Part shown: positions 54,841-63,942 of the stretch, piece by piece
Layout: the number at the start of each line of letters is the position of its first letter
Position numbering within the stretch: the stretch's first letter is position 1
NCBI RefSeq assembly: GCF_029868385.1
Contig: NZ_JARWNX010000040.1
Span: 124,001-188,000 of the forward strand
Length of the DNA: 64,000 bases
Origin: Nocardia cyriacigeorgica
GTDB lineage: Bacteria; Actinomycetota; Actinomycetes; Mycobacteriales; Mycobacteriaceae
Reading direction: 5' to 3'
Made by a program: the position numbers and the translations under genes
Notes under the pieces: model-generated
Databases searched by the model: none
What the model was told of the DNA's origin: nothing
Seen by the model: the letters and a program-made list of their open reading frames with translations, nothing else

Positions 54841-54970
54841 GCAGCTGCTCGCCCAGGACCGGCCGATCGCGGCAGGTCATCGGCTCGTCGTGCGCATCAT
54901 CGATGTGGTGGACGACGTGTGGTCGCACTCGCCGCCTTCGCTGAGGTCACCGTGACCGCCGCCCGCCTCG
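54841..54970 (+). pseudogene. Relic of the CocE/NonD hydrolase gene (C-terminal jelly-roll piece)
   Basis: About 130 nt are about 90% identical to the segment of the gene at 37495-39159 encoding QLLAQDWPIAAGHRLGVRI and DVVDDVWSHSPAFAEVTVTAARL. Here the frame reads QLLAQDRPIAAGHRLVVRI then DVVDDVWSHSP and is broken by a one-base deletion near 54931; the second half continues in another phase (FAEVTVTAARL). Similarity ends sharply on both sides. A truncated duplicate or recombination scar. Confidence 0.85.
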
Positions 54971-55013
54971 CGTCTCCGATGGTGCCGGCCGGCGCCGTCG
55001 GGCAGCCCGTCGG

Positions 55014-57176
55014 CTATGCCGACACGGATTCCTTCCGCACCCGTTCGGCCAGCTGGGCGGGCATCGGGTCATGGCGCAGGTAGTCGCGGCTGAAATGCGC
55101 GACCCCGTGGGTGAGCGAACGCAGATCGATCGCATACCGGGTGAGTTCCAGCTCCGGGACCTCGGCGCGGATCAGGGTGCGCCCCGATTCGGCGGGTTCG
55201 GTGCCGAGGATGCGTGCGCGTCGCACCGACAGGTCGGTGAGCGCGGCGCCGAGATAATCGTCGGGCACCTTGACCCGCACCTCCGCGATGGGTTCGAGCA
55301 GCTCGATCCGGCTCCCGGACGCTGCCTCACGCAGCGCGAGCGCACCCGCGGTCTGGAATGCCGCATCGGAGGAATCGACCGAATGCGCTTTCCCGTCCAA
55401 CAGCGTGACCCGCACATCGACCAGCGGATATCCGGTCGCCACACCGCGCGCCGCCTGTGCGCGCACGCCCTTTTCGACCGAGGTGATGAACTGCCGCGGC
55501 ACCGCCCCGCCGACGACCTTGTCGACGAACTCGATCCCCGACCCCTCCGGCAGCGGCTCCACCTCCACCTCGCACACCGCGTACTGACCGTGCCCACCGG
55601 ACTGCTTCACATGCCTGCCGCGCCCACCGGCCTTGCCCGCGAACGTTTCCCGCAGCGCGACCTTGTGGTCCTCCACATCGACCTGCACCCCGAACCGGGT
55701 GCGCAACCGCTCCAGCGCCACATCACGATGCGCCTCGCCCAGACACCAGAGGACCAGCTGGTGGGTGCGATCGTTGTTCTCCACCCGGATCGCCGGGTCC
55801 TCGGCCACGAGACGGGACAGGCTCTGCGACAGCTTGTCCTCATCGGCCTTGCTGTGCGCGCGGATTGCGATGGGCAGCAAGGGTTCCGGCATCTGCCATG
55901 GTTCGATCAGCAGGGGCGAACCGGTACCGGACAGGGTGTCGCCGGTTTCGGCGTGGCCGAGCTTGGTCACGTAGGCGATATCGCCCGCGACGGCCTCACC
56001 GAGCGGCCGCTGCTGTTTGCCGAACGGTGCCGTCACGCCACCGACTCGTTCGTCGGCGTCATGGTCGGTGCCGGAACCGTGCCCACAGATGTGGACGGTG
56101 TCGTCGGCGTGCAACGTCCCGGAGAACACCCGTACCAGCGAAACCCGGCCGACATAGGGGTCCGACGAAGTGCGGATGACTTCCGCCGCCAACTCACCGG
56201 ATGGATCACAGTGCAGGGGAGTGGGTTTCGAGCCGTTCGCCAGATGCACCGCCGACACTGCGTGCTCGGCGGGCGTCGGGAACCCGGCGGTCATCAGTTC
56301 GAGCATCTCCACCGTGCCGAGCCCCTGCGTGCCCTCCTCGGCCGCGGGCGCCGCGAACAGCACCGGATGGAAACTGCCGCGCACCACCGCCCGCTCCAGA
56401 TCGGCGACCAACGTGGTCAGCTCGATGGCCTCACCGCCGAGATACCGCTCCATCAGGGTCTCGTCTTCGCTTTCGGCGATGATGCCCTCGATCAGCCGTG
56501 CCCGTGCCTCCTCGATCAGATCCAGTTCCTCCTGTGCGGGTTCTTTCCAGGTGCGCTCGCCGGTCGAATAGTCGGCGACCTTCTGCTCGAGCAGCTCGAC
56601 CAGCCCGGTCGCGGGGCGATGCCCATCCGCACTCGCGGGTCCGTACACCGGCAGATGCAAGGGCAGCACGGTGTCCGACGATCCGCCGCCGAGCAGCGCC
56701 TGGCAGGTCTGGGTCATCTCCTCGAAGTCGGCGCGCGCGGTATCCAGATGTGTCAGCACGATCGCGCGCGGCATTCCCACACTTGCGCATTCCTCCCACA
56801 ACGCCCTGGTCGATCCGGCGACGCCCTCGACCCCTTCGGCTGCCGACACCACGAACAACGCCGCATCCGCCGCCCGCAGACCCGCTCGCAGCTCGCCGAC
56901 GAAGTCCGCGTATCCGGGTGTATCGATCAAATTGATCTTCACCCCGTCCCATTGCACCGGCACCACCGACAACTGCACCGACCGATGCTGACGTTGTTCG
57001 ATCTCGTCGTAGTCCGACAGCGACGTCCCGTCCTCCACCCGCCCCGCCCGGTTCACCGACCCGGTGGTCAGCGCCAACGCCTCCACCAACGTCGTCTTCC
57101 CCGACCCGCTACCCCCGACCAGCACCACATTCCGGATGGCCTCCGGCCGCCCCGCCCCATTCGCTCTGTCCACCAT
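55014..57176 (-). CDS. fusA2: EF-G-like translation factor (EF-G2/FusA2 type)
   Basis: This 720-residue protein has the five-domain EF-G architecture, like M. tuberculosis FusA2 (Rv0120c). The G domain has GGSGSGKTT (21-29) as P-loop and DTPGY (85-89), but the G2 RGIT motif is missing and G4 is THLD (142-145) instead of NKxD, so GTP use may be altered. Domain IV has the GGRGRHVKQSGGHGQYAV region and domain V is complete. True EF-G has canonical motifs, so this is a paralogue of undefined role, probably ribosome-associated. Start ATG at 57176. Confidence 0.9.
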   Translation of the reverse strand: MVDRANGAGRPEAIRNVVLVGGSGSGKTTLVEALALTTGSVNRAGRVEDGTSLSDYDEIEQRQHRSVQLSVVPVQWDGVKINLIDTPGYADFVGELRAGLRAADAALFVVSAAEGVEGVAGSTRALWEECASVGMPRAIVLTHLDTARADFEEMTQTCQALLGGGSSDTVLPLHLPVYGPASADGHRPATGLVELLEQKVADYSTGERTWKEPAQEELDLIEEARARLIEGIIAESEDETLMERYLGGEAIELTTLVADLERAVVRGSFHPVLFAAPAAEEGTQGLGTVEMLELMTAGFPTPAEHAVSAVHLANGSKPTPLHCDPSGELAAEVIRTSSDPYVGRVSLVRVFSGTLHADDTVHICGHGSGTDHDADERVGGVTAPFGKQQRPLGEAVAGDIAYVTKLGHAETGDTLSGTGSPLLIEPWQMPEPLLPIAIRAHSKADEDKLSQSLSRLVAEDPAIRVENNDRTHQLVLWCLGEAHRDVALERLRTRFGVQVDVEDHKVALRETFAGKAGGRGRHVKQSGGHGQYAVCEVEVEPLPEGSGIEFVDKVVGGAVPRQFITSVEKGVRAQAARGVATGYPLVDVRVTLLDGKAHSVDSSDAAFQTAGALALREAASGSRIELLEPIAEVRVKVPDDYLGAALTDLSVRRARILGTEPAESGRTLIRAEVPELELTRYAIDLRSLTHGVAHFSRDYLRHDPMPAQLAERVRKESVSA

Positions 57177-57366
57177 GACTCACCGTCCTCGGGAATCGAC
57201 ACGCGGTTATATCGAGCTTCCCACCAGTGCGGTGTTCACGTCCACGATTCGGTCGGCCCAGCTCATCGCGTCGAGGTATCGAGCCGGGGTCGGCGGCGGT
57301 GGTCGAGAAAAGAACAGCGTGGCTGCAAATATTGAAGGTTACGGTTCGATGGTTAGCCTCGGGATC

Positions 57367-58245
57367 ATGTTGGGATTCGCGCTACCGCAATTCGGCGAGT
57401 CGGCCTATCAGGATGTGGCCCGCTTCGCTTCGACCGCCGAGCAACTGGGCGCGGACAGTCTGTGGGTCGGCGACCGGCTGCTCGCGCCGGTAGAGCCATC
57501 GGTCGGTTATGCGGGTACCGACACCATTCCCGAGCAGTTCCGCACCAACCTGGATCCGCTCATCGCGTTGACGGTAGCCGCCACCGTGACCAGCACCGCC
57601 CGGCTCGGCAGCAATGTGCTCGTCGCTCCCTGGTATCCGCCGGTGCAGCTGGCCCGGCAGCTCACCAGTATCGATGTGATCAGCGGCGGTCGGCTGCTGC
57701 CCGGCCTCGGTATCGGGTGGTCACCGGAGGAGTATCGGGCCGCGGGTGCGTCCTTCCACGGGCGCGGTGCCCAGCTCGATGAACTGCTCGACGTGCTCGA
57801 CGCACTGTGGACCTCGAACCCGGTCGAACACCACGGAAAGCACTGGTCGATCCCGAAATCCTGGGTCGATCTCAAACCGGCGCAACGCCCACGCCCGCCG
57901 ATCTACCTCGGCGCCTTCACCCCACGCGGTCTGCGGCGGATAGGGGAGCGGGCCGACGGCTGGATGGCCGTGGTCCAGGTGCCCGCCGGGCTACACCACC
58001 TCGAATCGCTGAAGCAGCAGCGCGCGATCATCGATGACGCCGCCCTCGCCGCGGGCCGGGATCCGGCAGCGGTCGCCACCTTCGTCCGGGTCAACGTCGC
58101 GGCGGGCGCCGACGTCGAACAGGTCGCCGAGACCGTAGCGACTCTGGCCGATATCGGTTACTCGGACGTGTTCGCCGACCTGATGTTCGCGGTGTCCGAC
58201 ATCGACACCCATCTGGAGTGGGTGCAGCGGCTGGCGGCGCGGTGA
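57367..58245 (+). CDS. LLM-class F420-dependent oxidoreductase
   Basis: This 292-residue protein has the luciferase-like TIM-barrel signature. LGFALPQFGESA opens the protein, then LGADSLWVGDRL, the STARLGSNVLVAPWYPP segment and GGRLLPGLGIGWSPEEYRAAG, followed by PPIYLGAFTPRGLRRIGERADGW, as in the TIGR03619 branch of F420-dependent enzymes. The cofactor is inferred from the family and organism. The ATG at 57367 begins the conserved part; an ATG at 57349 would add six residues. The substrate is unknown. Confidence 0.9.
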   Translation: MLGFALPQFGESAYQDVARFASTAEQLGADSLWVGDRLLAPVEPSVGYAGTDTIPEQFRTNLDPLIALTVAATVTSTARLGSNVLVAPWYPPVQLARQLTSIDVISGGRLLPGLGIGWSPEEYRAAGASFHGRGAQLDELLDVLDALWTSNPVEHHGKHWSIPKSWVDLKPAQRPRPPIYLGAFTPRGLRRIGERADGWMAVVQVPAGLHHLESLKQQRAIIDDAALAAGRDPAAVATFVRVNVAAGADVEQVAETVATLADIGYSDVFADLMFAVSDIDTHLEWVQRLAAR

Positions 58246-58268
58246 TCCTCGGGTTCGGCCGTTGCGGC

Positions 58269-58814
58269 TCAGCTGACCCGTAACGCGGTCAGCCGCCAGC
58301 CTCTCGGACCCGAGCGTTCGATGCGTGCGGCGAGCGCGAGCCTGCGTGACCCACGCAGATACCGCGCACAAACCTCGGCGCTGCGCTCGTCCACCATCAC
58401 CACGTGCACACCGGCCAGCACTGCCGAGCCGAGTTCCCGACCGGGTACGAGATCGGCCCTGACGAGCGTGCGCACCGCCGCGACCGTCGACGGGTCGGCG
58501 AGTGCCGCGAGCTGGGCGACCGGACGCCTCCGATCGAGTACCTCCAGCGCCACACGCAAGGACCGCTCCGCCGCCACCCGCGCCTGTTCCATCGCCTCAC
58601 CACCGCGCTTCGCCTTCGCTGCCGAGCACCCGGCTCGGTGGGTACCTACGGTTTCTCGATGGTGGTCGGCCGCCGACCGGGGCCGCACCCGACTCCGGCA
58701 CGGTAACGCTGCGCGCTCGTCCGGGAACGGTTCCTGTGGACTCGACGGCGCGTACGGCCGCAAGAGCGGTTCATACACCGGAATCGGCCGGAGTGAAACA
58801 CGGAACTCGTCCAT
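58269..58814 (-). CDS. Rv3235-like protein (DUF6459)
   Basis: This 181-residue protein has a proline/arginine-rich, probably disordered N-terminal half. The compact C-terminal domain reads VALEVLDRRRPVAQLAALADPSTVAAVRTL, then GRELGSAVLAGVHV and GWRLTALRV; this matches the actinobacterial Rv3235 family of unknown function. The ATG at 58814 follows GGGGG; 58820 is an alternative. It is convergent with the LLM gene. Confidence 0.85.
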   Translation of the reverse strand: MDEFRVSLRPIPVYEPLLRPYAPSSPQEPFPDERAALPCRSRVRPRSAADHHRETVGTHRAGCSAAKAKRGGEAMEQARVAAERSLRVALEVLDRRRPVAQLAALADPSTVAAVRTLVRADLVPGRELGSAVLAGVHVVMVDERSAEVCARYLRGSRRLALAARIERSGPRGWRLTALRVS

Positions 58815-59222
58815 CGACATCCCCCATCGCTGATGATCGCCGGTGCGCGATCGGCTGTCGACAGCATGACATCCGGTGAAATCTGGGCGTCGGGTTTCGC
58901 GCCGAATCGGTCGCACATCCTATGTCGCCGCGGCGTTTTCGGAGTCGACGGCGTGTCGTTCACCGAGTTCTGCAACGCCGTCGCGCGGTCGTCGGTTGCC
59001 GTACGGGGTCCCACCTCGATCGTCAGCTGATTGCACTACGGCCGAGCAGGGCGCGGTCGAGCCGGGTACCAAAAGCGCGGATGGTTACGGTTCTGATGCA
59101 ACAACATCTGCAAGAACATTTCCAATTACCTTGGCAACAAGTGGAATTCACTGTTGAAACGACAATGTTCCGGTAAACTTCCGTCCGGATGCGAACATCA
59201 TCCAGAAGTCAGGGGGTTCCTC
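58815..59222. other. Intergenic stretch with an AT-rich promoter segment
   Basis: No convincing gene. Region 59085-59180 is clearly AT-richer than the surroundings. TTGAAA (59154-59159) and TAAACT (59174-59179) lie only 14 nt apart, so I cannot assign a promoter with confidence. CAACAAG, TTCCAATTACC and similar pieces have no known function. Confidence 0.45.
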
Positions 59223-61175
59223 ATGACCGACATTGCTCGTGAGCGCCGACGTCGCTGGGTCGAGCGCAAACTAGCCGATCTGCCGCGCCTCACGGCGGCG
59301 CAACGCAGGTTCCTGTCGGTCCCCCTATCCGAGCGCGACTGGCATCTATTGATCGACCGCGCAGGCGATAACGAGGGCCGAGCGTCCGGGTTCGCCATCG
59401 GCCGAACCGGTGTGTACGCCTTGATATTCACCGACGTCGTGCCCTCGCGCGCACACCTGGTGCGTGTGCGCAAACACGCGGAGGAGGCCTTCGCCGGTCT
59501 GCTGTTCGGTCGTGAACAGTTCGTACCGCACATGCTGGATGTCATGCTGCTGATGCGGTCCGCCGCGGTCACCGAGGCACACGATCAGTACATCGCGGTC
59601 GATGAGTCGACCATCCGCGAAACACTGATCACCGGTGAGACCAAGCTGTCACGGCGCAGGGCCCGAGACATCGCACTGTCGGTATCGGACCGGCTCACCT
59701 GGTACCAGCGCATCTCCACCGAATCGGCGCCGACAGTCGAACAGGCCGCATCCGACGGGCTGTTCGGTGAATCATCGCTGACCGAGGACGCCAGGGCCAA
59801 CGGGTTGGCCCGCCCCTTCCGCGAATGGATGACCTTCCTCGACCCGGATCAACTCGCACTGGTACACACGAACTTCAGCGGCCCCGCCCGATTCAGCGGC
59901 CCGGCGGGCACCGGCAAATCCGTCGTCGCGCTGCACCGGATGGCTCATTTCGCCAAACGCAATCCCGGCCGGATCCTGTTCACCAGCTTCGTCAGAACCC
60001 TGCCCGCCTATCACCGGCAGAGCTTCGCCCATCTCGCGCCGCATGCGATCGACCGGGCGACGTTCATCGGCCTCCATGCGTGGACGATCGACTTTCTGAA
60101 GCGCCGCGAGGTCCCCTACTATCTCGACTCCACGATCCAGAAAGATGCCTTCGCCCGCGCCTGGAGCCGGGCGCGCCGAGTGCTCGGCGGGATCGACGGC
60201 ACCGATCATCAGTACTGGCAGGACGAACTCGATCGGACGATCAAGGGCCGCGGCCTCGAGACCCGTGACGCTTACAAAGCGATCAGACGTACCGGGCGCG
60301 ACGGCATCCAGCTCCACGGCAGCCGTCGAGATTATGTGTGGGAGCACCTGTATCGCCCATACCAGGCTCGGATGGCCAATCGCGGCGCCGACGATTTCAA
60401 CGACATCATTCGGAAGGCCATCGACGAACTGCGCGCCAGGCCGCTGGACAGCAGCGAAGATTTCGCCATGGTCGTCGTCGACGAGGTCCAGGACTTCACC
60501 CTGATGCAGCTGCGCCTCGTCCACCAGATCGCCGGTGGCGGGCCGGATGCCAACCTGCTCCTGGTCGGGGACGGTCAACAACAGGTCTACGCCGGTGGCT
60601 GGCGAATCTCCGACGCGGGCATCCCGCTGGCCGGGCGTGGCCGCATCCTGCGGACGAACTACCGCAACCGGGAGTCGATCCTGCGATACACCCAACGGAT
60701 CGAAGCGGGCAACAGCGTCGACGATCTCGACGGCGGCCGCGGATTCGTGTTGCGAGACAGCGATTCGGTGCTCCCGGGCGGCAATGCGTCCGAGCACATC
60801 GTCCGCCGCAGCGATATCGACACGGTCCTGGTCCGCGCGATCAAGGACTCGGGCCTGCCAGCCACCGATATCGCCGTCATCGTCAACACCAACAACGAGG
60901 CCGCCCACTACCAAGAGGTCTTGGAACAGGCGAACTTCCCGGTCCTGGCTCTCGAGGAATACGACGGCACCCAGCTCGACTGCATCAAGGTCGGCACCGT
61001 TCATCGAGCCAAAGGCATGGACTTCGCCGCCGTCTTCCACATCAGCGAAAAGCCCGCCGCCATCGACACCCTGTCCGGCGGCGCCCGCGACCGAGCCGAA
61101 CTCCTCGCCCGCCAGGCACTGGTGGCGGTGAGTCGCCCACGCGACTATTTGTGGGTCGCATTCCTGACCGACTGA
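59223..61175 (+). CDS. UvrD/Rep-like superfamily 1 helicase with an N-terminal domain
   Basis: This 650-residue protein has an SF1 helicase core: GPAGTGKS (226-233, Walker A), FTSFVRTLPAY (motif Ia), VVVDEVQDF (Walker B), LLVGDGQQQVY (motif III), LRTNYRNRESI (motif IV) and a late VGTVHRAKGMDFAAVF (motif V) plus ALVAVSRPRDYLWVA (motif VI). The first ~190 residues contain a GFAIGRTGVYALIFTD segment that looks like a degenerate nuclease-related (NERD-like) domain. It lacks the 2B insertions of full UvrD. Function could be DNA repair or defence. The ATG at 59223 starts it; a following DUF4236 gene may be cotranscribed. Confidence 0.85.
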   Translation: MTDIARERRRRWVERKLADLPRLTAAQRRFLSVPLSERDWHLLIDRAGDNEGRASGFAIGRTGVYALIFTDVVPSRAHLVRVRKHAEEAFAGLLFGREQFVPHMLDVMLLMRSAAVTEAHDQYIAVDESTIRETLITGETKLSRRRARDIALSVSDRLTWYQRISTESAPTVEQAASDGLFGESSLTEDARANGLARPFREWMTFLDPDQLALVHTNFSGPARFSGPAGTGKSVVALHRMAHFAKRNPGRILFTSFVRTLPAYHRQSFAHLAPHAIDRATFIGLHAWTIDFLKRREVPYYLDSTIQKDAFARAWSRARRVLGGIDGTDHQYWQDELDRTIKGRGLETRDAYKAIRRTGRDGIQLHGSRRDYVWEHLYRPYQARMANRGADDFNDIIRKAIDELRARPLDSSEDFAMVVVDEVQDFTLMQLRLVHQIAGGGPDANLLLVGDGQQQVYAGGWRISDAGIPLAGRGRILRTNYRNRESILRYTQRIEAGNSVDDLDGGRGFVLRDSDSVLPGGNASEHIVRRSDIDTVLVRAIKDSGLPATDIAVIVNTNNEAAHYQEVLEQANFPVLALEEYDGTQLDCIKVGTVHRAKGMDFAAVFHISEKPAAIDTLSGGARDRAELLARQALVAVSRPRDYLWVAFLTD

Positions 61176-61229
61176 TGGCAGCGAACGCAATACCTGGGAC
61201 CGGGCGGGACGTGAAGCGATAGGGGTGCA

Positions 61230-62306
61230 ATGGGGTTCTATGTCAGGCGCAGTGTCTCGGCCGGGCCGTTCCGCTTCAACCTGAGCGGGTCGGGGGTGGG
61301 GGTGAGCGTCGGCTTTCCCGGATTTCGCGTGGGTAGCGGCCCGCGCGGGAACTACGTCGCCGTCGGCCGCCACGGAATCTACTACCGGGCCTCCTTCGGC
61401 GCCGGTGGACGTGCTCGGCCGAACCTGCGCGTCGGTGCGCCGACCAGCCACCCGGCCGGTCAGGTCGAGTTGAGCGATGTCACCGGTGCTACCCCGCTGA
61501 CGTTGGAGCCCACCGGCAGCGGGGACGTGGTGGATCAGTTGAACGCCGCGGCGGGGCGGGTCGGCAGCGCATTCCCCGCCACCACAATGCTGATTCTGAC
61601 AAGCTTGTGCCTGTGGCTGTATGTGCCGCCGGTGGGTATCGCGATCGGCATCGCGGCGGTGCCGATGTGTGTCTGGTTGATCTTGCAGGACAGGGCGAAG
61701 AGCCGAGTCGTGCTCTTCTACGACGTCACCGACGAGCCCGCCGCATGGTTCGAGCAGCTGGTCCGATCATGGTCCTGCCTCACTGGTTCGCAGCGCATGT
61801 GGCGGGTTGTCGAGACCGGCGATGTACGGACAACCGAACAGTACAAACGCAATTCAGGGGTGGACACGGTGGTCGTTCGCGCCGACGCCACCGCATCGCT
61901 GGCCGCTCCGAAACATCTTGCGACCAACGTCGCGGTGCCGACCATCACCGTCGGTCCGTCGAGCCTGCACTTCCTCCCCGATCGGCTGCTCGTTCGGGAC
62001 GGGAAACGATATACCGATGTCGACTATCGGCACCTGTTCGTCGCGCACGAGGTCGGGGAGTTCCGGGAAGCCGACCACCCGGTGCCCAGTGACACCGAGC
62101 AGACCGGGCAGCGCCATGCGGTGGTGAACAAGCGGACCGGGGCGCCGGATCGCCGGTTCAGATACAACCCGGTATGCCCGGTGGTGCGATACGGATACCT
62201 GGATTTGATGAGTACGCACGGGTTGAACTGGCGTCTCCAGGTTTCGCGGGCGGAGGCGGTGGCCCCGGTCGGCGCGGTACTGGGCGCGATTCCGCTCGGC
62301 CGCTGA
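61230..62306 (+). CDS. DUF4236-containing membrane protein
   Basis: This 358-residue protein has a DUF4236 domain at residues 3-60 (FYVRRSVSAGPFRFNLSGSGVGVSVGFPGFRVGSG in parts). Two hydrophobic helices lie at about 120-135 and 138-152. The C-terminal ~200 residues are soluble, with RVVLFYDVTDEPAAWFEQL; this resembles a family of unknown function. There is no signal peptide. It follows the helicase gene by 54 nt on the same strand. Confidence 0.8.
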   Translation: MGFYVRRSVSAGPFRFNLSGSGVGVSVGFPGFRVGSGPRGNYVAVGRHGIYYRASFGAGGRARPNLRVGAPTSHPAGQVELSDVTGATPLTLEPTGSGDVVDQLNAAAGRVGSAFPATTMLILTSLCLWLYVPPVGIAIGIAAVPMCVWLILQDRAKSRVVLFYDVTDEPAAWFEQLVRSWSCLTGSQRMWRVVETGDVRTTEQYKRNSGVDTVVVRADATASLAAPKHLATNVAVPTITVGPSSLHFLPDRLLVRDGKRYTDVDYRHLFVAHEVGEFREADHPVPSDTEQTGQRHAVVNKRTGAPDRRFRYNPVCPVVRYGYLDLMSTHGLNWRLQVSRAEAVAPVGAVLGAIPLGR

Positions 62307-62461
62307 CCTTCGACCTCGTCGTGGCAGAGAGCATCGTGGCTTTGTGTGCACGTCCGGCGCAGGTGTCGGTGGAGAATGACGGCGTCCGTGGTGGATGATC
62401 GTCACTGCCCGATGAGGTTTCGAGCCCGGACTGCCTGGAGCCGAAAGGAACGTACCGTTCG

Positions 62462-63160
62462 ATGTTCGACGAGATCCCCCACCACCTGCCACGGCCGACG
62501 GAACTCGCCGGGGTCGTGGCGGTCAGGCACGCGCAGAGCACGGTGAACGCGGCGGGTGACGATCCGGACGCCGACACTCGTCCTCGCGTTCCCGATGGGG
62601 ATATCGAACTGTCCCCGCTGGGTCGAGACCAAGCCGCGAAGCTCGGTGAATGGTGGTCCGGGTTCGGTCGCCACGATCGCCCCGGTCTCGTTCTCTGCTC
62701 ACCGTATCTCCGCACCAGGCAGACCTGGGCGGCGATGGCGCAGGCCGCGCGGCACTCCGGTGATGAACCGATCGTGGTCGTCGACGAGCGTTTGCGTGAT
62801 CGCGAAATGGGTGCGCTGGAACTGTGGTCGCCCGCCGCTATCCGCGCCGACGCCCCCGACGAGGCCGAACGTCGAGCGCGACTGGGTGATTGGTTCTACC
62901 GCCCGCCCGGTGGTGAATCGCTCGCCGACCTCACCCTGCGCGTGCGCGATCTCGTCAACGATCTCGAACGTCCCGCAGCGCGAACCCGGATACTGATCGT
63001 CGCCCACGACGCGACCATCGCGGCACTGCGTCGAATCTTCGCCGGTCCAGGACCTGCGCTGCCCGAGGAACTGCCTCCGGTGCCGAATGCCTCGGTCTCG
63101 GAGTGGATTCAGGACCGCGGGCGGTTGAAGCTGGTCCGGTGGGGTGAGCGTGTCGGCTGA
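62462..63160 (+). CDS. Histidine phosphatase family protein
   Basis: This 232-residue protein has the phosphoglycerate-mutase fold. VVAVRHAQS carries the nucleophilic His (usually RHGE/RHGQ), SPYLRTRQTW gives the phosphate-binding Arg, GALELW holds the acidic residue, and IVAHDATIAAL carries the second His. The substrate is unknown. It follows the DUF4236 gene by 155 nt. Confidence 0.9.
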   Translation: MFDEIPHHLPRPTELAGVVAVRHAQSTVNAAGDDPDADTRPRVPDGDIELSPLGRDQAAKLGEWWSGFGRHDRPGLVLCSPYLRTRQTWAAMAQAARHSGDEPIVVVDERLRDREMGALELWSPAAIRADAPDEAERRARLGDWFYRPPGGESLADLTLRVRDLVNDLERPAARTRILIVAHDATIAALRRIFAGPGPALPEELPPVPNASVSEWIQDRGRLKLVRWGERVG

Positions 63161-63165
63161 TCCAG

Positions 63166-63690
63166 CTACGAACTGCTCCCGAACGGTAGGGGAGAGCGCT
63201 GCACAGGGTAGGCCGCGACATCCATGATCACCGAACCGTCGCACGGTCCGCCATCGATATCGGTACGCCACGACCCGGTCAGCGTCCCATCCGCTCGCGG
63301 GGTGTAATACGCCACCGAATGCGCCGGAGCCCACACCTTCGGCACACCTTCTCCTTGGTAGCAGTCCCATTCCCAGTCGTAGGCGTGGACCCAGCTGGTC
63401 CCGTCCCAGGTGTACTGCGGCGGCTGCGGAAGTGTCGGATTGGCGGGTGTCGGCCCATCGAGCACGGTTGCCACGCATATGTCACCCGTGCAGGTCGTCT
63501 CGAATCGATACGTATCGGCGAAGTCGGGCTCCCACTGCCTCGCCGCCAGACTGGTGCCGTGCTTGGTCGCGGCAAAACGCTTCACCGAATAGTCGCCGGA
63601 CCATGACGGCTGCGTCCCAGCCTGCGCGGGCGCGACTCCGACCATCGACCACACCGCGATCAACGCGACCACCAGCAAGGTTTTGCGCAT
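63166..63690 (-). CDS. Small secreted protein, unknown function
   Basis: This 174-residue protein has a signal peptide (MRKTLLVVALIAVWSM, cleavage probably after AQA at about residue 24). The mature part has four cysteines in two close pairs (TTCTGDICVAT and ECYQGEG/GGPCDGS-like), aromatic-rich strands (WDGTSWVHAYDWEWDC), and no known domain. It is secreted or cell-wall associated; similar proteins occur in mycobacteria. It converges with the phosphatase gene. Confidence 0.78.
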   Translation of the reverse strand: MRKTLLVVALIAVWSMVGVAPAQAGTQPSWSGDYSVKRFAATKHGTSLAARQWEPDFADTYRFETTCTGDICVATVLDGPTPANPTLPQPPQYTWDGTSWVHAYDWEWDCYQGEGVPKVWAPAHSVAYYTPRADGTLTGSWRTDIDGGPCDGSVIMDVAAYPVQRSPLPFGSSS

Positions 63691-63747
63691 GACCGGATTG
63701 AATCACAGGGACCGGTGATGTGAAGCGAGTATGAGCCAGATGGTGAT

Positions 63748-63942
63748 GTGGCCGGTATGTTGCGGGTGGAATCCGACCTCGGCGGTCGTCATGGCTGTGA
63801 TGGCCGACATGAAGAAGTCGTCGTCGCCCATCATGAGCGCGCGATCTCGCGTGCAGGCGATATGTTCCTGAAGATCGACGCCGATCAGTCGAACACCGAC
63901 GCGATTGCCAGAGCGCCGATCCCCACCCCTGACGTCCTATAG
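63748..63942 (+). pseudogene. Broken phosphotransferase (aminoglycoside phosphotransferase family) gene start
   Basis: Codons from 63811 read EEVVVAHHERAISRAGDMFLKIDADQ followed by APIPTPDVL and a stop. This is the N-terminal ATP-loop region of actinobacterial APH-like kinases (usual continuation: APVPTPEVLW and a ~250-residue kinase). About four residues are deleted before APIPTP and the frame ends at TAG (63940-63942). No further kinase sequence follows to the window end. Recognition is from memory of the family. Confidence 0.55.
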
